A DNA stretch of 64,000 nucleotides from Hymenobacter sp. BT559 (GCF_017571525.1 NZ_JAGETY010000002.1:310001-374000), one strand, 5' to 3'; shown: positions 35,277 to 44,573, counted from the stretch's first letter. Notes: a model not told the origin generated them from the sequence alone. Translations and numbers: made by a program.

Positions 35277-36455
35277 CTACTCTTTGGCCGGCTCGCGGTT
35301 GATGAGCTTCTCGACCAGCGAGGTCGAGCCAGCAATGGCTGGGCGAACGGGCTTGGCAGCCTCTTCCTTGTCCGTCAGCTTCTTATAAAGCGTGAGGGCC
35401 TGTGCTACTACCTGGTCCATGTTGTAGTACTTGTAGGTAGCAAGGCGGCCTACGAAGTGCACATTGGGCGTCTCATCAGCGAGCTTCTTGTACTTGGCGT
35501 ACAGCTCGGCGTTTTCGGGCATGGGCACCGGGTAGTAGGGGTCGCCCTCGGCCTGCGGGTACTCGTACACGATGGCCGTTTTGGGATGGCTCTGGCCCGT
35601 GAGGGCTTTAAACTCAGTGATGCGGGTGTAGGCGTGCTCGTTGGGGAAGTTTACCACTGGGGCAGCCAGGTGCTGCTCCTTGTTCAGGGTGTCGTGCTTG
35701 AATTCGAGCGAGCGGTAGGGCAGCTTGCCAAACTGGAAGTCGAAATACTCGTCTACCGGCCCCGTGAAAATCATCTCCTTGAAGGGAATGAACTTAATCA
35801 CCTCGTGGTAGTCGGTATTGAGCATGATTTTGATGTTCGGGTGGTCGAGCATCTTTTCAAACATGCGGGTGTAGCCGTGCAGCGGCATGGCCTGGAACGT
35901 ATCGGTGAAGTACCGGTCGTCGCGGTTGGTGCGGGTAGGCACACGGCTCGTTACCGATTTGTCGAGCTGCGAGGGGTCTAGCCCCCACTGCTTGTTGGTG
36001 TAGTTCTTGAAAAACTTGTTGTAGAGCTCGCGGCCTACTTTGCTCACTACTACGTCTTCCGAAGTCTTGATAACAGGCACCTCCTCAGCTACCGAGGCAA
36101 AGAACTCCTCTACCTGGAAGCTAGTGAGATTCAGGCCATAGAGCTTATTAATCGTATCGAGGTTGATGGGCATCGGCACCAGCTGGCCATCAACCGAGGC
36201 GAGCACGCGGTGCTCGTAGGGGCGCCATTCGGTGAAGTTGCCGAGGTAGTCAAATACGTCCTTCGAGTTGGTGTGGAAAATGTGCGGGCCGTACTTATGA
36301 ATTAGAATACCGTCCTCGTTATAGTGGTCGTAGGCATTACCCCCAATGTGGCTACGCTTATCAATGATGAGCACTTTTTTGTTGCTGCGGGTGGCTAGCC
36401 GCTCGGCCAGCACGCTGCCAGCGAAGCCGGCTCCGACGATGAGATAGTCGAACAT
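35277..36455 (-). CDS. glf: UDP-galactopyranose mutase
   Basis: A 392-residue flavoenzyme that interconverts UDP-galactopyranose and UDP-galactofuranose in the cytosol. The FAD-binding start is YLIVGAGFAGSVLAERLA; conserved segments include RSHIGGNAYDHYNEDGILIH, YGPHIFHTNS, the substrate loop FKNYTNKQWGLDPSQLD, VPTRTNRDDRYF and the C-terminal VHFVGRLATYKYYNMDQVV, which closes the FAD site. It follows a glycosyltransferase gene by 67 bp on the same strand, indicating use of galactofuranose in a surface glycan such as lipopolysaccharide O-chain or exopolysaccharide. The terminator at 35159-35193 ends the operon. Confidence 0.95.
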   Translation of the reverse strand: MFDYLIVGAGFAGSVLAERLATRSNKKVLIIDKRSHIGGNAYDHYNEDGILIHKYGPHIFHTNSKDVFDYLGNFTEWRPYEHRVLASVDGQLVPMPINLDTINKLYGLNLTSFQVEEFFASVAEEVPVIKTSEDVVVSKVGRELYNKFFKNYTNKQWGLDPSQLDKSVTSRVPTRTNRDDRYFTDTFQAMPLHGYTRMFEKMLDHPNIKIMLNTDYHEVIKFIPFKEMIFTGPVDEYFDFQFGKLPYRSLEFKHDTLNKEQHLAAPVVNFPNEHAYTRITEFKALTGQSHPKTAIVYEYPQAEGDPYYPVPMPENAELYAKYKKLADETPNVHFVGRLATYKYYNMDQVVAQALTLYKKLTDKEEAAKPVRPAIAGSTSLVEKLINREPAKE

Positions 36456-36522
36456 GGGAGGAAAATTTAGAGGATGTGTGGAGTAGAAACCGTTGCGTAG
36501 TCGGGCGTGAGAGAATAGCGTA

Positions 36523-37758
36523 TCAGGCGGTATTAGAGGGGGCTAGCTGCTTGGCGGCCAAGCGCTCCTGCATGAGGGTTACCATGCGCTGCCAGGTCAG
36601 GTCCCAGCTGATAGTAGCCAGGTAGTCGTCGGTGCGGGTACGCCACTCGGCGTCTTTGCCCTGCTCGAGGGCGCGGGCAATGGCTTGGCCAAAGTCCTTG
36701 GGGTCGTCGGCTATCTGCACCAAGTTGAGGTCGCCGTAGGGCCGCACCACGTCTCGGATGCTCGTGCTCACCACCGGCCGGCCGGCAGCCAGGTATTCTG
36801 GTGTTTTGGTGGGCGAGATGAATTCGGTGCTTTCATTGCGCGCAAACAGCAGCGTCGCTACGTCCCAGCCGCGCAGGTAGGCCGGGAGTTCCTGGTAGTT
36901 TTTGCCGCCCAGATAGTGAATATTCTCATTATGCGGTAGCGAGGCGGGGTCGATTTTCACCACCGGCCCTATTATTACGAATTGCCACTGCGGATGGTTC
37001 GTGGCCAGCTGGCCGAGCAGCTCGATGTCGAGGCGCTCATCGACCACGCCAAAGAAGCCCACGCGCGGGTGCGGGATGCCGGCCTGGTCGGCGGGCTCGG
37101 CCAGCTTGGGGTCGCGGGCCTGGCCAAAGTGGTCTTTGTCGATGCTGCTCGGAAAGGCATGGGCATCGTTGTGCTGCTCGCGCTTGGCCTCGTAGAGGCG
37201 CTGGCCGCCAGTGAAGACGAGGTCGGCCTGCTGAAATAGCTCCTGCTCACGCTCACGCAGGGTGGGCGGGGCAAATTTGAACTGGGCCAGCTCATCCATG
37301 CAGTCGTACACGGTGAGTACCGGCTGAAACTCACGGGCCCGGCTCATGGCCATGGGCGTGTAAATCCAGAAAATGTAGGTATCGAGGCTGTTATCGGCAA
37401 AAAACTCCTTCAGCACTGCTACCTGGGCCTCGTCGCTAGCCGCCTCGTCGTGGCGCAGGTGCTGAGGTAGGTGCACTACCAGCACTTTCACGCCGTTTTG
37501 CCGTTCCTTCACCTCCATGTGCGGCTCGATGAGGTCATCGGCGTGGTAGAAGGCATCTTCTACATAGAAAACGCGGCCGTGCTGCGCGAAGCGCGACAGC
37601 AAATGTTGGGGCCGCTGCCAAACAAAATCCCAGTGTAGGTGCGCAAAACACACCAAATCGGGCAGCGAATACGTAAGAGAGTTTGCGTCGGCTAGGCCCG
37701 CAGCCGGAGCGGTGGCGGCGGCACGCGTAGGTGCCTCCGCCGGAGTAGAAAGCGGCAT
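36523..37758 (-). CDS. Glycosyltransferase (GT-B fold, GT1/GT4-like)
   Basis: A 411-residue protein of the group annotated as glycosyltransferase or teichuronic-acid-type TuaH. N-terminal half: LVCFAHLHWDFVWQRPQHLL and VYDCMDELAQF, the second a marker of the group. C-terminal half carries the nucleotide-sugar site: VGFFGVVDERLDIELLGQLA, FVIIGPVVKIDP and TEFISPTKTPEYLAAGRPVV, where the Glu is the usual EX7E-type contact. It has a short Ala/Pro-rich N-terminal extension before NSLTYSLPDLVCF, and the true start could be internal. Next to glf, it may use a galactofuranose donor or build on that glycan (inference). Confidence 0.85.
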   Translation of the reverse strand: MPLSTPAEAPTRAAATAPAAGLADANSLTYSLPDLVCFAHLHWDFVWQRPQHLLSRFAQHGRVFYVEDAFYHADDLIEPHMEVKERQNGVKVLVVHLPQHLRHDEAASDEAQVAVLKEFFADNSLDTYIFWIYTPMAMSRAREFQPVLTVYDCMDELAQFKFAPPTLREREQELFQQADLVFTGGQRLYEAKREQHNDAHAFPSSIDKDHFGQARDPKLAEPADQAGIPHPRVGFFGVVDERLDIELLGQLATNHPQWQFVIIGPVVKIDPASLPHNENIHYLGGKNYQELPAYLRGWDVATLLFARNESTEFISPTKTPEYLAAGRPVVSTSIRDVVRPYGDLNLVQIADDPKDFGQAIARALEQGKDAEWRTRTDDYLATISWDLTWQRMVTLMQERLAAKQLAPSNTA

Positions 37759-37893
37759 GAAAAAAGACAGGAAAGAGCTTTAAGAGCCACTTTAGCCGGG
37801 TAAGAGCGTCCAGCGAGTGGCACCTGCCGATTCTACGCAGCTAGTACTGAAAAGGATATGGAAGAGCTTAAAATGGCAGTTTTTCGCGCCTAC

Positions 37894-38412
37894 TCACCCA
37901 TCGTTTCTCAGTATAAATTGCAACTCCACTGCATTTGCCCAGCCAGTAGAGGTATTTTCCCGTAGCCAGTCGTGCCGCACACCCACCCGCCGAAATCCGG
38001 CTTTAGCGAATAGTCTGAGGCTAGCGCGATTACTCGCCGCTACGGTGCAGTATAATTGGTGCAGCCCCAACTGCTGGCGGGCGTAGGGCAGCAGCCAAAC
38101 CAGTGCCGCCTGGGCGTAGCCCTGCCGCCGGGCGCTTTTCACTACCGAGATACCGACGCCCGCTCGCTGGTGCAGCGCCGAGTAGTCGTACAGGTCGAGG
38201 GTGCCAACCGGCTGCCCATCATTGGCACTGATAATCAAGCGCATTTGGCCGACTTCGGCGAGGCTAGCGGCGGCGTGGCGCAAATATTCACGCAAAGCGT
38301 GGCGCGAAATGGGCGCGGGGAGCACATCGGAGGCAGCCCACAGCTCGGGGTCATTTTCGAGCTGAAATAAAAATTCTAAATCGTCGGGTTCGAGGGCACG
38401 CAGGGTCACCAT
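37894..38412 (-). CDS. GNAT-family N-acetyltransferase (RimJ/RimL type)
   Basis: A 172-residue acetyltransferase. Start VTLRALEPDDLEFLFQLEND; the acetyl-CoA loop is in VGISVVKSARRQGYAQAALVWLL (R/Q-X-X-G-X-A pattern) and the C-terminal LHQLYCTVAASNRASLRLFAKAGF is the typical beta-5/alpha-4 segment. Such proteins acetylate an amino group of a small molecule, often spermidine, or of a protein N-terminus. I place the start at ATG 38412, not 38463, since the longer form would run into the dapF end. It is 5 bp downstream of dapF, so it is co-transcribed with dapF and the PBP gene. Substrate unknown. Confidence 0.88.
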   Translation of the reverse strand: MVTLRALEPDDLEFLFQLENDPELWAASDVLPAPISRHALREYLRHAAASLAEVGQMRLIISANDGQPVGTLDLYDYSALHQRAGVGISVVKSARRQGYAQAALVWLLPYARQQLGLHQLYCTVAASNRASLRLFAKAGFRRVGVRHDWLRENTSTGWANAVELQFILRNDG

Positions 38413-38417
38413 AGTGG

Positions 38418-39215
38418 CTAGATTTCGCCGCCAAAAACGCGCACGGCCGGGCCGCTCAGCCACACGTTTTCGAAGCCGCCGTCGGGGCGGTGGTCGAAGG
38501 ATACTTCGAGCAGGCCGCCCGCGGCTTGCAGCTGCACCGGCGAGCTGGCACCGCGTGCCGAGGCAGCCAGCGCCACCGCCGTGACGCCCGTGCCGCAGCT
38601 CAGGGTTTCGTCTTCAACGCCGCGCTCGTAGGTACGTACCGGCCATGGGTGGCCGGGGTCGGCGGGCACCTGCACAAAGTTGACGTTGACGCCGGCCGGG
38701 TCGTAGGCCTGGTCATAGCGAATGCTGTGGCCGTGGCCATACACGTCAAACTCGGCCAGCGAATGGTGCTCTTCGGGGTCGAGAAAGTGGATGTGGTGCG
38801 GCGAGCCGGTGTGCAGAAACACGTCGTCCTCCCCTACCCCAGCCAGCTGGGCCGGGGCTACGTCTATCATCTTCAGGCGCACGGTACCGTCGGTTTCCAC
38901 GCGGGCTTCGTGCGGGCCATCTACGGCCAGAAAGTGGGCGTCATTTTTAATAACCCCTAGGTACTTAGCGAATGCCACCAGGCAGCGGCCGCCGTTGCCA
39001 CACATGGTGCTGGGGCGGCCGTCGGCGTTGAAATACACCATCTCAAAATCGTAGCCTTCGCGGGTACGCAACAGCATCAGGCCATCGGCCCCGACGCCGA
39101 AACGACGGTGGCAGAGCGCCGCAATGCGGGCGTGGTCGGTGTGGTCGAACTGCTGGGCACGGTCGTCGATGATAACGAAGTCGTTGCCGGTACCCTGGTA
39201 TTTATGGAATTGCAT
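38418..39215 (-). CDS. dapF: Diaminopimelate epimerase
   Basis: A 265-residue PLP-independent epimerase making meso-diaminopimelate from the LL-form, for lysine and peptidoglycan. The two catalytic Cys are in TMCGNGGRCLVAFA (about residue 71) and ETLSCGTGVTAVALAA (about 213). N-terminal FHKYQGTGNDFVIIDDR and the PHHIHFLD segment are canonical. It lies in a tight minus-strand group: PBP gene upstream (57-bp gap), GNAT gene downstream (5 bp). The pairing with a penicillin-binding protein fits a cell-wall operon. Confidence 0.96.
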   Translation of the reverse strand: MQFHKYQGTGNDFVIIDDRAQQFDHTDHARIAALCHRRFGVGADGLMLLRTREGYDFEMVYFNADGRPSTMCGNGGRCLVAFAKYLGVIKNDAHFLAVDGPHEARVETDGTVRLKMIDVAPAQLAGVGEDDVFLHTGSPHHIHFLDPEEHHSLAEFDVYGHGHSIRYDQAYDPAGVNVNFVQVPADPGHPWPVRTYERGVEDETLSCGTGVTAVALAASARGASSPVQLQAAGGLLEVSFDHRPDGGFENVWLSGPAVRVFGGEI

Positions 39216-39272
39216 GGCGAGAAAGCAAAAGCGACCCTAGCGGCGCTTGCAGCTACAAAGAAAACATGCGCA

Positions 39273-41183
39273 TTAGTGCCCCTGGCTGGCCAGGTCGCCG
39301 CAGCGCAGCCAGTTTTCCCACTTTTTGCGCTTGGGGGCAATGTGGCCGCGCAGGTATTTTTCGATGAGCAGGCTAGCCAGCGGCGCCGCCGAAAGACCGC
39401 CGAAGCCCGCGTTTTCGAGGTACACGGCCACCACAATCTTCGGCTTGGTGGCCGGGGCGAAGGCGGCGAAGGTGGCATGGTCGTCGCCTTCGTCGTTTTG
39501 CACGGTACCGGTTTTGCCTGCCACCGTGATGCCGACATCGGCGAGGCTAGCCAGCTCGGCGGTGCCGCCGCGCTGCATAGCGGCTTCCATGCCGGGGATG
39601 AGGGCAGCAAATTGAACACTGTCTACCAGCGTGCGGTGGCGCTCGGTAAAGCGGGCTAGCGGGCCACCCTTACCCACAGCCTTCACAAAATGCGGCGTAA
39701 TATACCAGCCACGGTTAGCAATGATGGCCAGCACATTAGCCATTTGCAGGCCGGTCAGGTTGATTTCGCCCTGCCCGATGCTGAGCGAATAGATAGACTT
39801 GAAATTCCAATTGCGGGTGCGCCGCGCCTTATCATAATACGCCGCCGTGGGCAGAAAGCCGGGCTGCTCGCGGGGCAGGTCGACCCCGAGCAGGGTATCG
39901 AGGCCAAACGAGCGCACGTAGCGCCGCCAAGCCATAAGATGGGCGTGGCGCTGGGCTACCGTGTCGGCCAGGGTAGCGGCCGAGTCGGGCCGCGGCTCAA
40001 CTACGGCCCGCAGGGTCTGGTAGAAATACGGATTGCAGCTGTATTTCAGGGCCATCGTGAGGTTGCGAGCCTGCGGGTGCGGGTGCACGCAGTTAATGAG
40101 CGACTGGTCGCAGGGAAAGGGCGTGTGGTCGGTAATGGCCCCTAGCTGCAAGGCCACGGCGGCATTCACGAGCTTGAAGACCGAGCCGGGCGGACTAGCC
40201 TGCACGGCCGGCCGATTGAGCAGAGGGCGGTTTTCGTCGTCGAGCAGCAAAGCCCGGCGCTCGGCGTTGCGGCCGGGGGCCGTGAGCACGGAGGGGTCAT
40301 AGGTGGGGGCCGACACGCAGGCCAGGATTTCGCCGGTGCTCGGGTCGAGGGCCACCACGTAGCCCCGGCGCTCGCCCAGCAGTCGCTCGGCATAGGCTTG
40401 CAGCTTGGCGTCGAGGCTCAGGTGCAAATTTTGGCCTTGCTGAAACGTAGTGTCGGTGGCCCAGGCGCCGTGCACCCGGCCGTGGCCGTCGGTGAGGGGA
40501 TGGTAGGCGCCACGGTGGCCGGCCAGCAGGGCATTGTAGTAGCCTTCGAGGCCGCTGTTGCGCAGGCGGTAGTAGCGGCCGCGCGCCAGCTTCTGGGCCA
40601 GATATAAAAACTCGGGGGCGGCGGCCGGCTGGTAGCCCAGCACGGGCGCGGCCAGGCTAGCTACATTGGCGCGGGTGCGGCGCCGGCGCACCGCTAGCCG
40701 CGGATACTCGCGGGCGTGGCGGCGCAGGCTGTCGGCCTCGGGCTTGGTAATGGCTAGCTCGATGGGCCAGCGCTGCGCGCGGGGCGGGGCGGGCTTGGGC
40801 TTGGCCGTATCGGGGGCGATGTAGCCCGTTGAGTCGGGCACCGGGGCTGGGCGGTGCGGCGGTGGCGGCGCGGGCAGGCGGGCGGCAAATACGCGGGCCT
40901 GCAAGGCACCCTCGGGCCAGCCCATCAGCTTGTTAAAGGCTGCCGTGTCGAGCGGCGCGCCTTTGGGTATGCTGAGGGTATAGGTTACTTCATTAGCTAC
41001 TAATAAGGTACCGTTGCGGTCGTAGAGCCGACCGCGCACGGGGGTGTACACCTCGCGGCACTCCAGGTATTCCTCGGCTGGGGCAGTGGGGGCCGGGCCG
41101 GTGCACGCCGCTACGCTCAGCCCGCTTAGGGCCGCGAATAGCTGCGGCCAGCCCGCTAATTTTCTTCGCAAAATGCCAAGCAT
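39273..41183 (-). CDS. Penicillin-binding protein 2-like transpeptidase with lipoprotein-type N-terminus
   Basis: A 636-residue class B PBP that cross-links peptidoglycan stems. After an N-terminal leader comes the dimerisation domain (REVYTPVRGRLYDRNGTLLV, residues about 43-62), then the transpeptidase: SXXK in PPGSVFKLVNAAVAL (active Ser, about residue 333), SXN in KYSCNPYFYQ and KTG in VAGKTGTVQND. Also present is SLSIGQGEINLTGLQMANV, a PBP2/MrdA marker. The N-terminus FAALSGLSVAACTGP has a lipobox (VAAC) rather than a plain anchor helix, so it may be a lipoprotein. It lacks the long helical insertions of MrdA. First gene of the PBP-dapF-GNAT set, divergent from the GH2 gene. Confidence 0.92.
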   Translation of the reverse strand: MLGILRRKLAGWPQLFAALSGLSVAACTGPAPTAPAEEYLECREVYTPVRGRLYDRNGTLLVANEVTYTLSIPKGAPLDTAAFNKLMGWPEGALQARVFAARLPAPPPPHRPAPVPDSTGYIAPDTAKPKPAPPRAQRWPIELAITKPEADSLRRHAREYPRLAVRRRRTRANVASLAAPVLGYQPAAAPEFLYLAQKLARGRYYRLRNSGLEGYYNALLAGHRGAYHPLTDGHGRVHGAWATDTTFQQGQNLHLSLDAKLQAYAERLLGERRGYVVALDPSTGEILACVSAPTYDPSVLTAPGRNAERRALLLDDENRPLLNRPAVQASPPGSVFKLVNAAVALQLGAITDHTPFPCDQSLINCVHPHPQARNLTMALKYSCNPYFYQTLRAVVEPRPDSAATLADTVAQRHAHLMAWRRYVRSFGLDTLLGVDLPREQPGFLPTAAYYDKARRTRNWNFKSIYSLSIGQGEINLTGLQMANVLAIIANRGWYITPHFVKAVGKGGPLARFTERHRTLVDSVQFAALIPGMEAAMQRGGTAELASLADVGITVAGKTGTVQNDEGDDHATFAAFAPATKPKIVVAVYLENAGFGGLSAAPLASLLIEKYLRGHIAPKRKKWENWLRCGDLASQGH

Positions 41184-41232
41184 TGTGTAAAGCTAGGGCT
41201 TTGTGGCTTAGCCTCGGCCACCAGGCCCGCCC

Positions 41233-41262
41233 AGCGGAGTTGGGCGCTCGCCCAACTCCGCT
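41233..41262. repeat. Perfect 14-bp palindrome in a divergent promoter region
   Basis: AGCGGAGTTGGGCG and CGCCCAACTCCGCT are exact complements with a 2-bp centre. It lies in the 167-bp gap between the divergent PBP gene (start 41183) and the GH2 gene (start 41351). It could be an operator, a hairpin in the leader of either gene, or another intergenic repeat. TAACTTGC at 41301-41308 resembles a -7 box for the GH2 gene with a mismatch. Confidence 0.75.
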
Positions 41263-41350
41263 GCCAGCCCGCCAAACCGCCTTTGCAGCCCCTGGCCGTA
41301 ACTTGCCCGCCGATGCGGGACGCCGGTTTTGGCGGCTGCATATTCTTCTT

Positions 41351-43798
41351 ATGCCTATTCATAAACCTTTGGCGGCGGCCCTGCTGCTGGCTACTAGCCT
41401 GTCCGCCGCCGCCCAAAGCCGCCAGGAAACGCTGCTTACCACCGACTGGAAATTCAGCAAAGGCGACCAGCCCAATGGGGCCAAACCCGAGTTCAACGAT
41501 GCCAAGTGGCAGACTGTGCGGGTGCCGCACGACTGGGCCATTACGGGGCCATTCAACGGCCAGAATGACGCGCAGGTGGTAAAAATTGAGCAGAATGGCG
41601 AGAAAGAAGCCACGCTTAAATCGGGCCGCACTGGCGGGCTGCCCTTCGTGGGCGTGGGCTGGTACCGGCGCACCCTAGCCGTGCCCACATTGGGCAAAAA
41701 CGGCCAGGCCATCCTGCTGTTTGACGGCGCCATGAGCAACGCCCGCGTGTTCGTCAATGGCAAGGAAGCCATGTTCTGGCCCTATGGCTACAATTCGTTT
41801 TCGGTTGATATCACGCCCTTTCTGCGGGCTAGCGGGACTAATACCCTAGCGGTGCGGCTGGAAAACCAACCCGAGTCGTCGCGCTGGTACCCGGGCGCGG
41901 GCCTCTACCGCAACGTGCACCTTATCACCACTAAGGGCGCGCACGTGCCGGTGTGGGGCACCTACCTCACCACGCCCGAGGTATCGACCAGCGCAGCTAA
42001 GGTGAAGCTCAAAACCCAGGTAGTGGCCGCCGGCGCGAAGGGCCTGACGCTGCAAACCAACCTGCGCGACGCCAGCGGCCGGGTAGTGGCCAGCGCCACC
42101 ACGCCAGTGACGGGCGCTGAGGTCGAGCAAGATTTCACAGTAGCTAGCCCCCGGCTATGGTCGCCCGAAACGCCGACTATGTACACGGCTGAGTCGAAGC
42201 TGCTGGCTGGCAGCGCGGTGCAAGACACGTACAAGACGCCCTTCGGCATCCGCACCTTCAAGTTTGAAAAAGGCAAAGGCTTCTCGCTCAATGGGCAGCC
42301 GCGCAAGTTCAAGGGCGTGTGCAACCACCACGACCTCGGCCCGCTGGGCACGGCCGTGAACGTGGCCGCGCTGCGCCACCAGCTGGTGCTGCTCAAGGGT
42401 ATGGGCTGCGACGCCATCCGCACTTCGCACAACATGCCCGCGCCCGAGCTGATGACGCTCTGCGACGAGCTAGGCTTTATGGTGATGGTGGAGTCGTTTG
42501 ACGAGTGGAAGGCGCCCAAGGTGAAGAATGGCTACAGCCAGTACTTCGACCAGTGGGTGGAGAAAGACCTAACCAACATGGTGCACCGCGACCGCAACCA
42601 CCCTTCGGCCATTATGTGGAGCATCGGCAACGAGGTGCCCGACCAGAGCACGCCCGAAGGTCCGGCCATCGCCAAGCGCCTGCAAGACATTGTGCACCGC
42701 GAAGATCCCACCCGCCCCGTGACGATGGGAATGGACCGCTACGACGACGATTTCAAGTACGGCATTGCCGCCGTGCTCGACATTCCGGGCTTCAACTACA
42801 AGCCGCACCGCTACGCCGATGCCATCACCAAGCTGCCGCAGGGCTTTCTGCTAGGGTCCGAAACGGCCTCGACCGTCAGCTCGCGGGGCGTGTATAAGTT
42901 TCCGGTTGAGCTGGCTAAGAATAAGCAGTACCCGGATAACCAGTCGTCGAGCTACGACCTCGAATACTGCCCCTGGTCGCAGATTCCCGACATCGAGTTT
43001 GCGGCCCAGGATGACCTGCCTTTCACATTGGGCGAGTTTGTCTGGACGGGCTTCGACTACCTCGGCGAGCCCACGCCTTATGACGAGAAGTGGCCCTCTC
43101 ACAGCTCGTATTTTGGCATCATCGACCTCGCCGGCCAGCCCAAGGACCGCTACTACCTCTACCGCGCCCGCTGGAACCCTAGCCAGCCCACCGTGCACCT
43201 GCTGCCGCACTGGACCTGGCCCGGCCGCGAAGGCCAGGTTACGCCCGTGTTCTGCTACACCAACGGCACCTCGGCCGAGCTTTTTGTGAACGGCAAAAGC
43301 CAGGGCCGCCAAACCAAGGCCGGCACCGGCGCCACCGACCCGCAAACCCGCTACCGCCTCGAGTGGAAAGACGTGGTGTACCAGCCCGGCAGCCTTAAGG
43401 TGGTGGCCTACGATGCGCAAGGCAAAGCCATTGGCACCGAAGAGGTTCGCACCGCTGGCAAGCCCGACCACATCAGGCTTGTGGCCGACCACTCCCGGCT
43501 AGCTGCCAATGGCGAAGACCTTGCCTACGTTACGGCCCGCGTCGAAGACGCGCAGGGCAACCTCTGCCCCGAGGCCACCAACCAGCTGCACTTCACGGTG
43601 AGCGGCGCGGGTAAGTTCCGCGCCATCGGCAACGGCGACGCTACCAACCTAGAGCCCTTCCAGCAGCCCCAGATGCACGCCTTCCAGGGGCAGCTGGTGG
43701 CCATTGTGCAGGCTAGCAATGCGGCTGGTGCTGTGCAGGTGAAGGCCACGGCGCCGGGCCTCAAAGATGGCATTACCCAACTGACTACCAGCAAGTAG
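41351..43798 (+). CDS. Secreted glycoside hydrolase family 2 protein (beta-galactosidase-like)
   Basis: An 815-residue GH2 enzyme with a signal peptide (PIHKPLAAALLLATSLSAAA, cut before QSRQ). Order: sugar-binding jelly-roll domain (VPHDWAITGPFNG, VGVGWYRRTLAVP, RLENQPESSRWYPGAGLYR), immunoglobulin-like domain, (beta/alpha)8 barrel with KGVCNHHDLGPLG, RTSHNMPAPE, the acid/base Glu in MWSIGNEVPDQ and the nucleophile Glu in FLLGSETASTVS, then DUF4982-like and further beta domains. I start at 41351 since the signal peptide begins there; the frame open from 41183 has no homology. It hydrolyses a beta-linked terminal sugar; galactosidase versus another specificity is undecided. Confidence 0.93.
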   Translation: MPIHKPLAAALLLATSLSAAAQSRQETLLTTDWKFSKGDQPNGAKPEFNDAKWQTVRVPHDWAITGPFNGQNDAQVVKIEQNGEKEATLKSGRTGGLPFVGVGWYRRTLAVPTLGKNGQAILLFDGAMSNARVFVNGKEAMFWPYGYNSFSVDITPFLRASGTNTLAVRLENQPESSRWYPGAGLYRNVHLITTKGAHVPVWGTYLTTPEVSTSAAKVKLKTQVVAAGAKGLTLQTNLRDASGRVVASATTPVTGAEVEQDFTVASPRLWSPETPTMYTAESKLLAGSAVQDTYKTPFGIRTFKFEKGKGFSLNGQPRKFKGVCNHHDLGPLGTAVNVAALRHQLVLLKGMGCDAIRTSHNMPAPELMTLCDELGFMVMVESFDEWKAPKVKNGYSQYFDQWVEKDLTNMVHRDRNHPSAIMWSIGNEVPDQSTPEGPAIAKRLQDIVHREDPTRPVTMGMDRYDDDFKYGIAAVLDIPGFNYKPHRYADAITKLPQGFLLGSETASTVSSRGVYKFPVELAKNKQYPDNQSSSYDLEYCPWSQIPDIEFAAQDDLPFTLGEFVWTGFDYLGEPTPYDEKWPSHSSYFGIIDLAGQPKDRYYLYRARWNPSQPTVHLLPHWTWPGREGQVTPVFCYTNGTSAELFVNGKSQGRQTKAGTGATDPQTRYRLEWKDVVYQPGSLKVVAYDAQGKAIGTEEVRTAGKPDHIRLVADHSRLAANGEDLAYVTARVEDAQGNLCPEATNQLHFTVSGAGKFRAIGNGDATNLEPFQQPQMHAFQGQLVAIVQASNAAGAVQVKATAPGLKDGITQLTTSK

Positions 43799-43809
43799 TT
43801 TACCACACA

Positions 43810-43860
43810 CAATAAAAAAGAAAGCCCCAGCTCGTACGAGCCGGGGCTTTCTTTTTATTG
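43810..43860. terminator. Bidirectional intrinsic terminator between GH2 and dps
   Basis: Arms of 24-25 bp (CAATAAAAAAGAAAGCCCC then AGCTCG, against its complement with one mismatch and one extra base) meet at a 2-nt centre, flanked by A- and T-rich runs. It lies between convergent genes and serves both. Confidence 0.93.
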
Positions 43861-43872
43861 GCAACTAGCAGC

Positions 43873-44391
43873 TTAGTTTACCTCGCGGCTAGCCTCGAAG
43901 AGGAACCAGGCGCGACGCTCGGCCTGGTCGATATACACTTCGAGCAGGCTGGCGGTAGCCACGTCCTTGATGTCGTCGGCGATTTCGTGCGTTTCACGCA
44001 TATTTTTTACCAGCTCACGGTTCTCGTTTTGCAGGTCGATGAGCATATCGAGCGGATTCTCAAATACGTCGTCGTTGTCTTTTACGCGCTGCTTGCGGCT
44101 GATTTCCCCAATCGAGTGAATGGTGGGGTAGCCCAATTTGCGCACGCGCTCAGCCACCTCGTCGGTGATAGCAAAAATCTGGTCGGCCTGCTCGTCCAGC
44201 AGCAGGTGGTAGTCGCGGAAGTGACGGCCGCTCATGTGCCAGTGGTAATTCTTCGTCTTGAGGTAGAGCGCAAACAGGTCCGATACTAGCAGGTTCAGGC
44301 TATCGCTGAGTTTGGCGCGGCCTTGCTCGTCGAGGTCCGAAGGCGTGTGTAGCAGCGTGGGCTTGGCGAGCTTTTCTTGGGTGGCGGGCAT
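43873..44391 (-). CDS. dps: Dps-family ferritin-like protein
   Basis: A 172-residue Dps, a dodecameric iron-storing, DNA-protecting protein. The intersubunit ferroxidase ligands are in KNYHWHMSGRHFRDYHLLLD and DEQADQIF (His, Asp, Glu at canonical spacing). It has a four-helix bundle with QNENRELVKNMRETHEIADD and a short N-terminal tail rich in Lys, which may bind DNA. Gene context: alone, converging with the GH2 gene. Upstream at 44427-44443 lies a small palindrome, GGCTTA-ATAAA-TAAGCC, in an AT-rich stretch; this could be an operator, but it matches no oxidative-stress box I know. Confidence 0.92.
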   Translation of the reverse strand: MPATQEKLAKPTLLHTPSDLDEQGRAKLSDSLNLLVSDLFALYLKTKNYHWHMSGRHFRDYHLLLDEQADQIFAITDEVAERVRKLGYPTIHSIGEISRKQRVKDNDDVFENPLDMLIDLQNENRELVKNMRETHEIADDIKDVATASLLEVYIDQAERRAWFLFEASREVN

Positions 44392-44573
44392 AAGATGAGT
44401 TTTAGATTAAGTATTTAGTAATCAAAGGCTTAATAAATAAGCCGCAGGTCTACCTGTATGTACGCAATCCAACCGTGCTGGTTTAAAAAGAGTGAAATAA
44501 TCTGCATCTTTCCATTGCTAGCCCGACCTTTGCCGGTCTTAGCACGGGCAGCGCGCCCGCTAACCCCGCTTTC

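Noticed and set aside
35208..35981. A 257-codon open frame on the plus strand opposite glf
   Set aside because: A mirror of the glf coding sequence; no plausible start context or motif.
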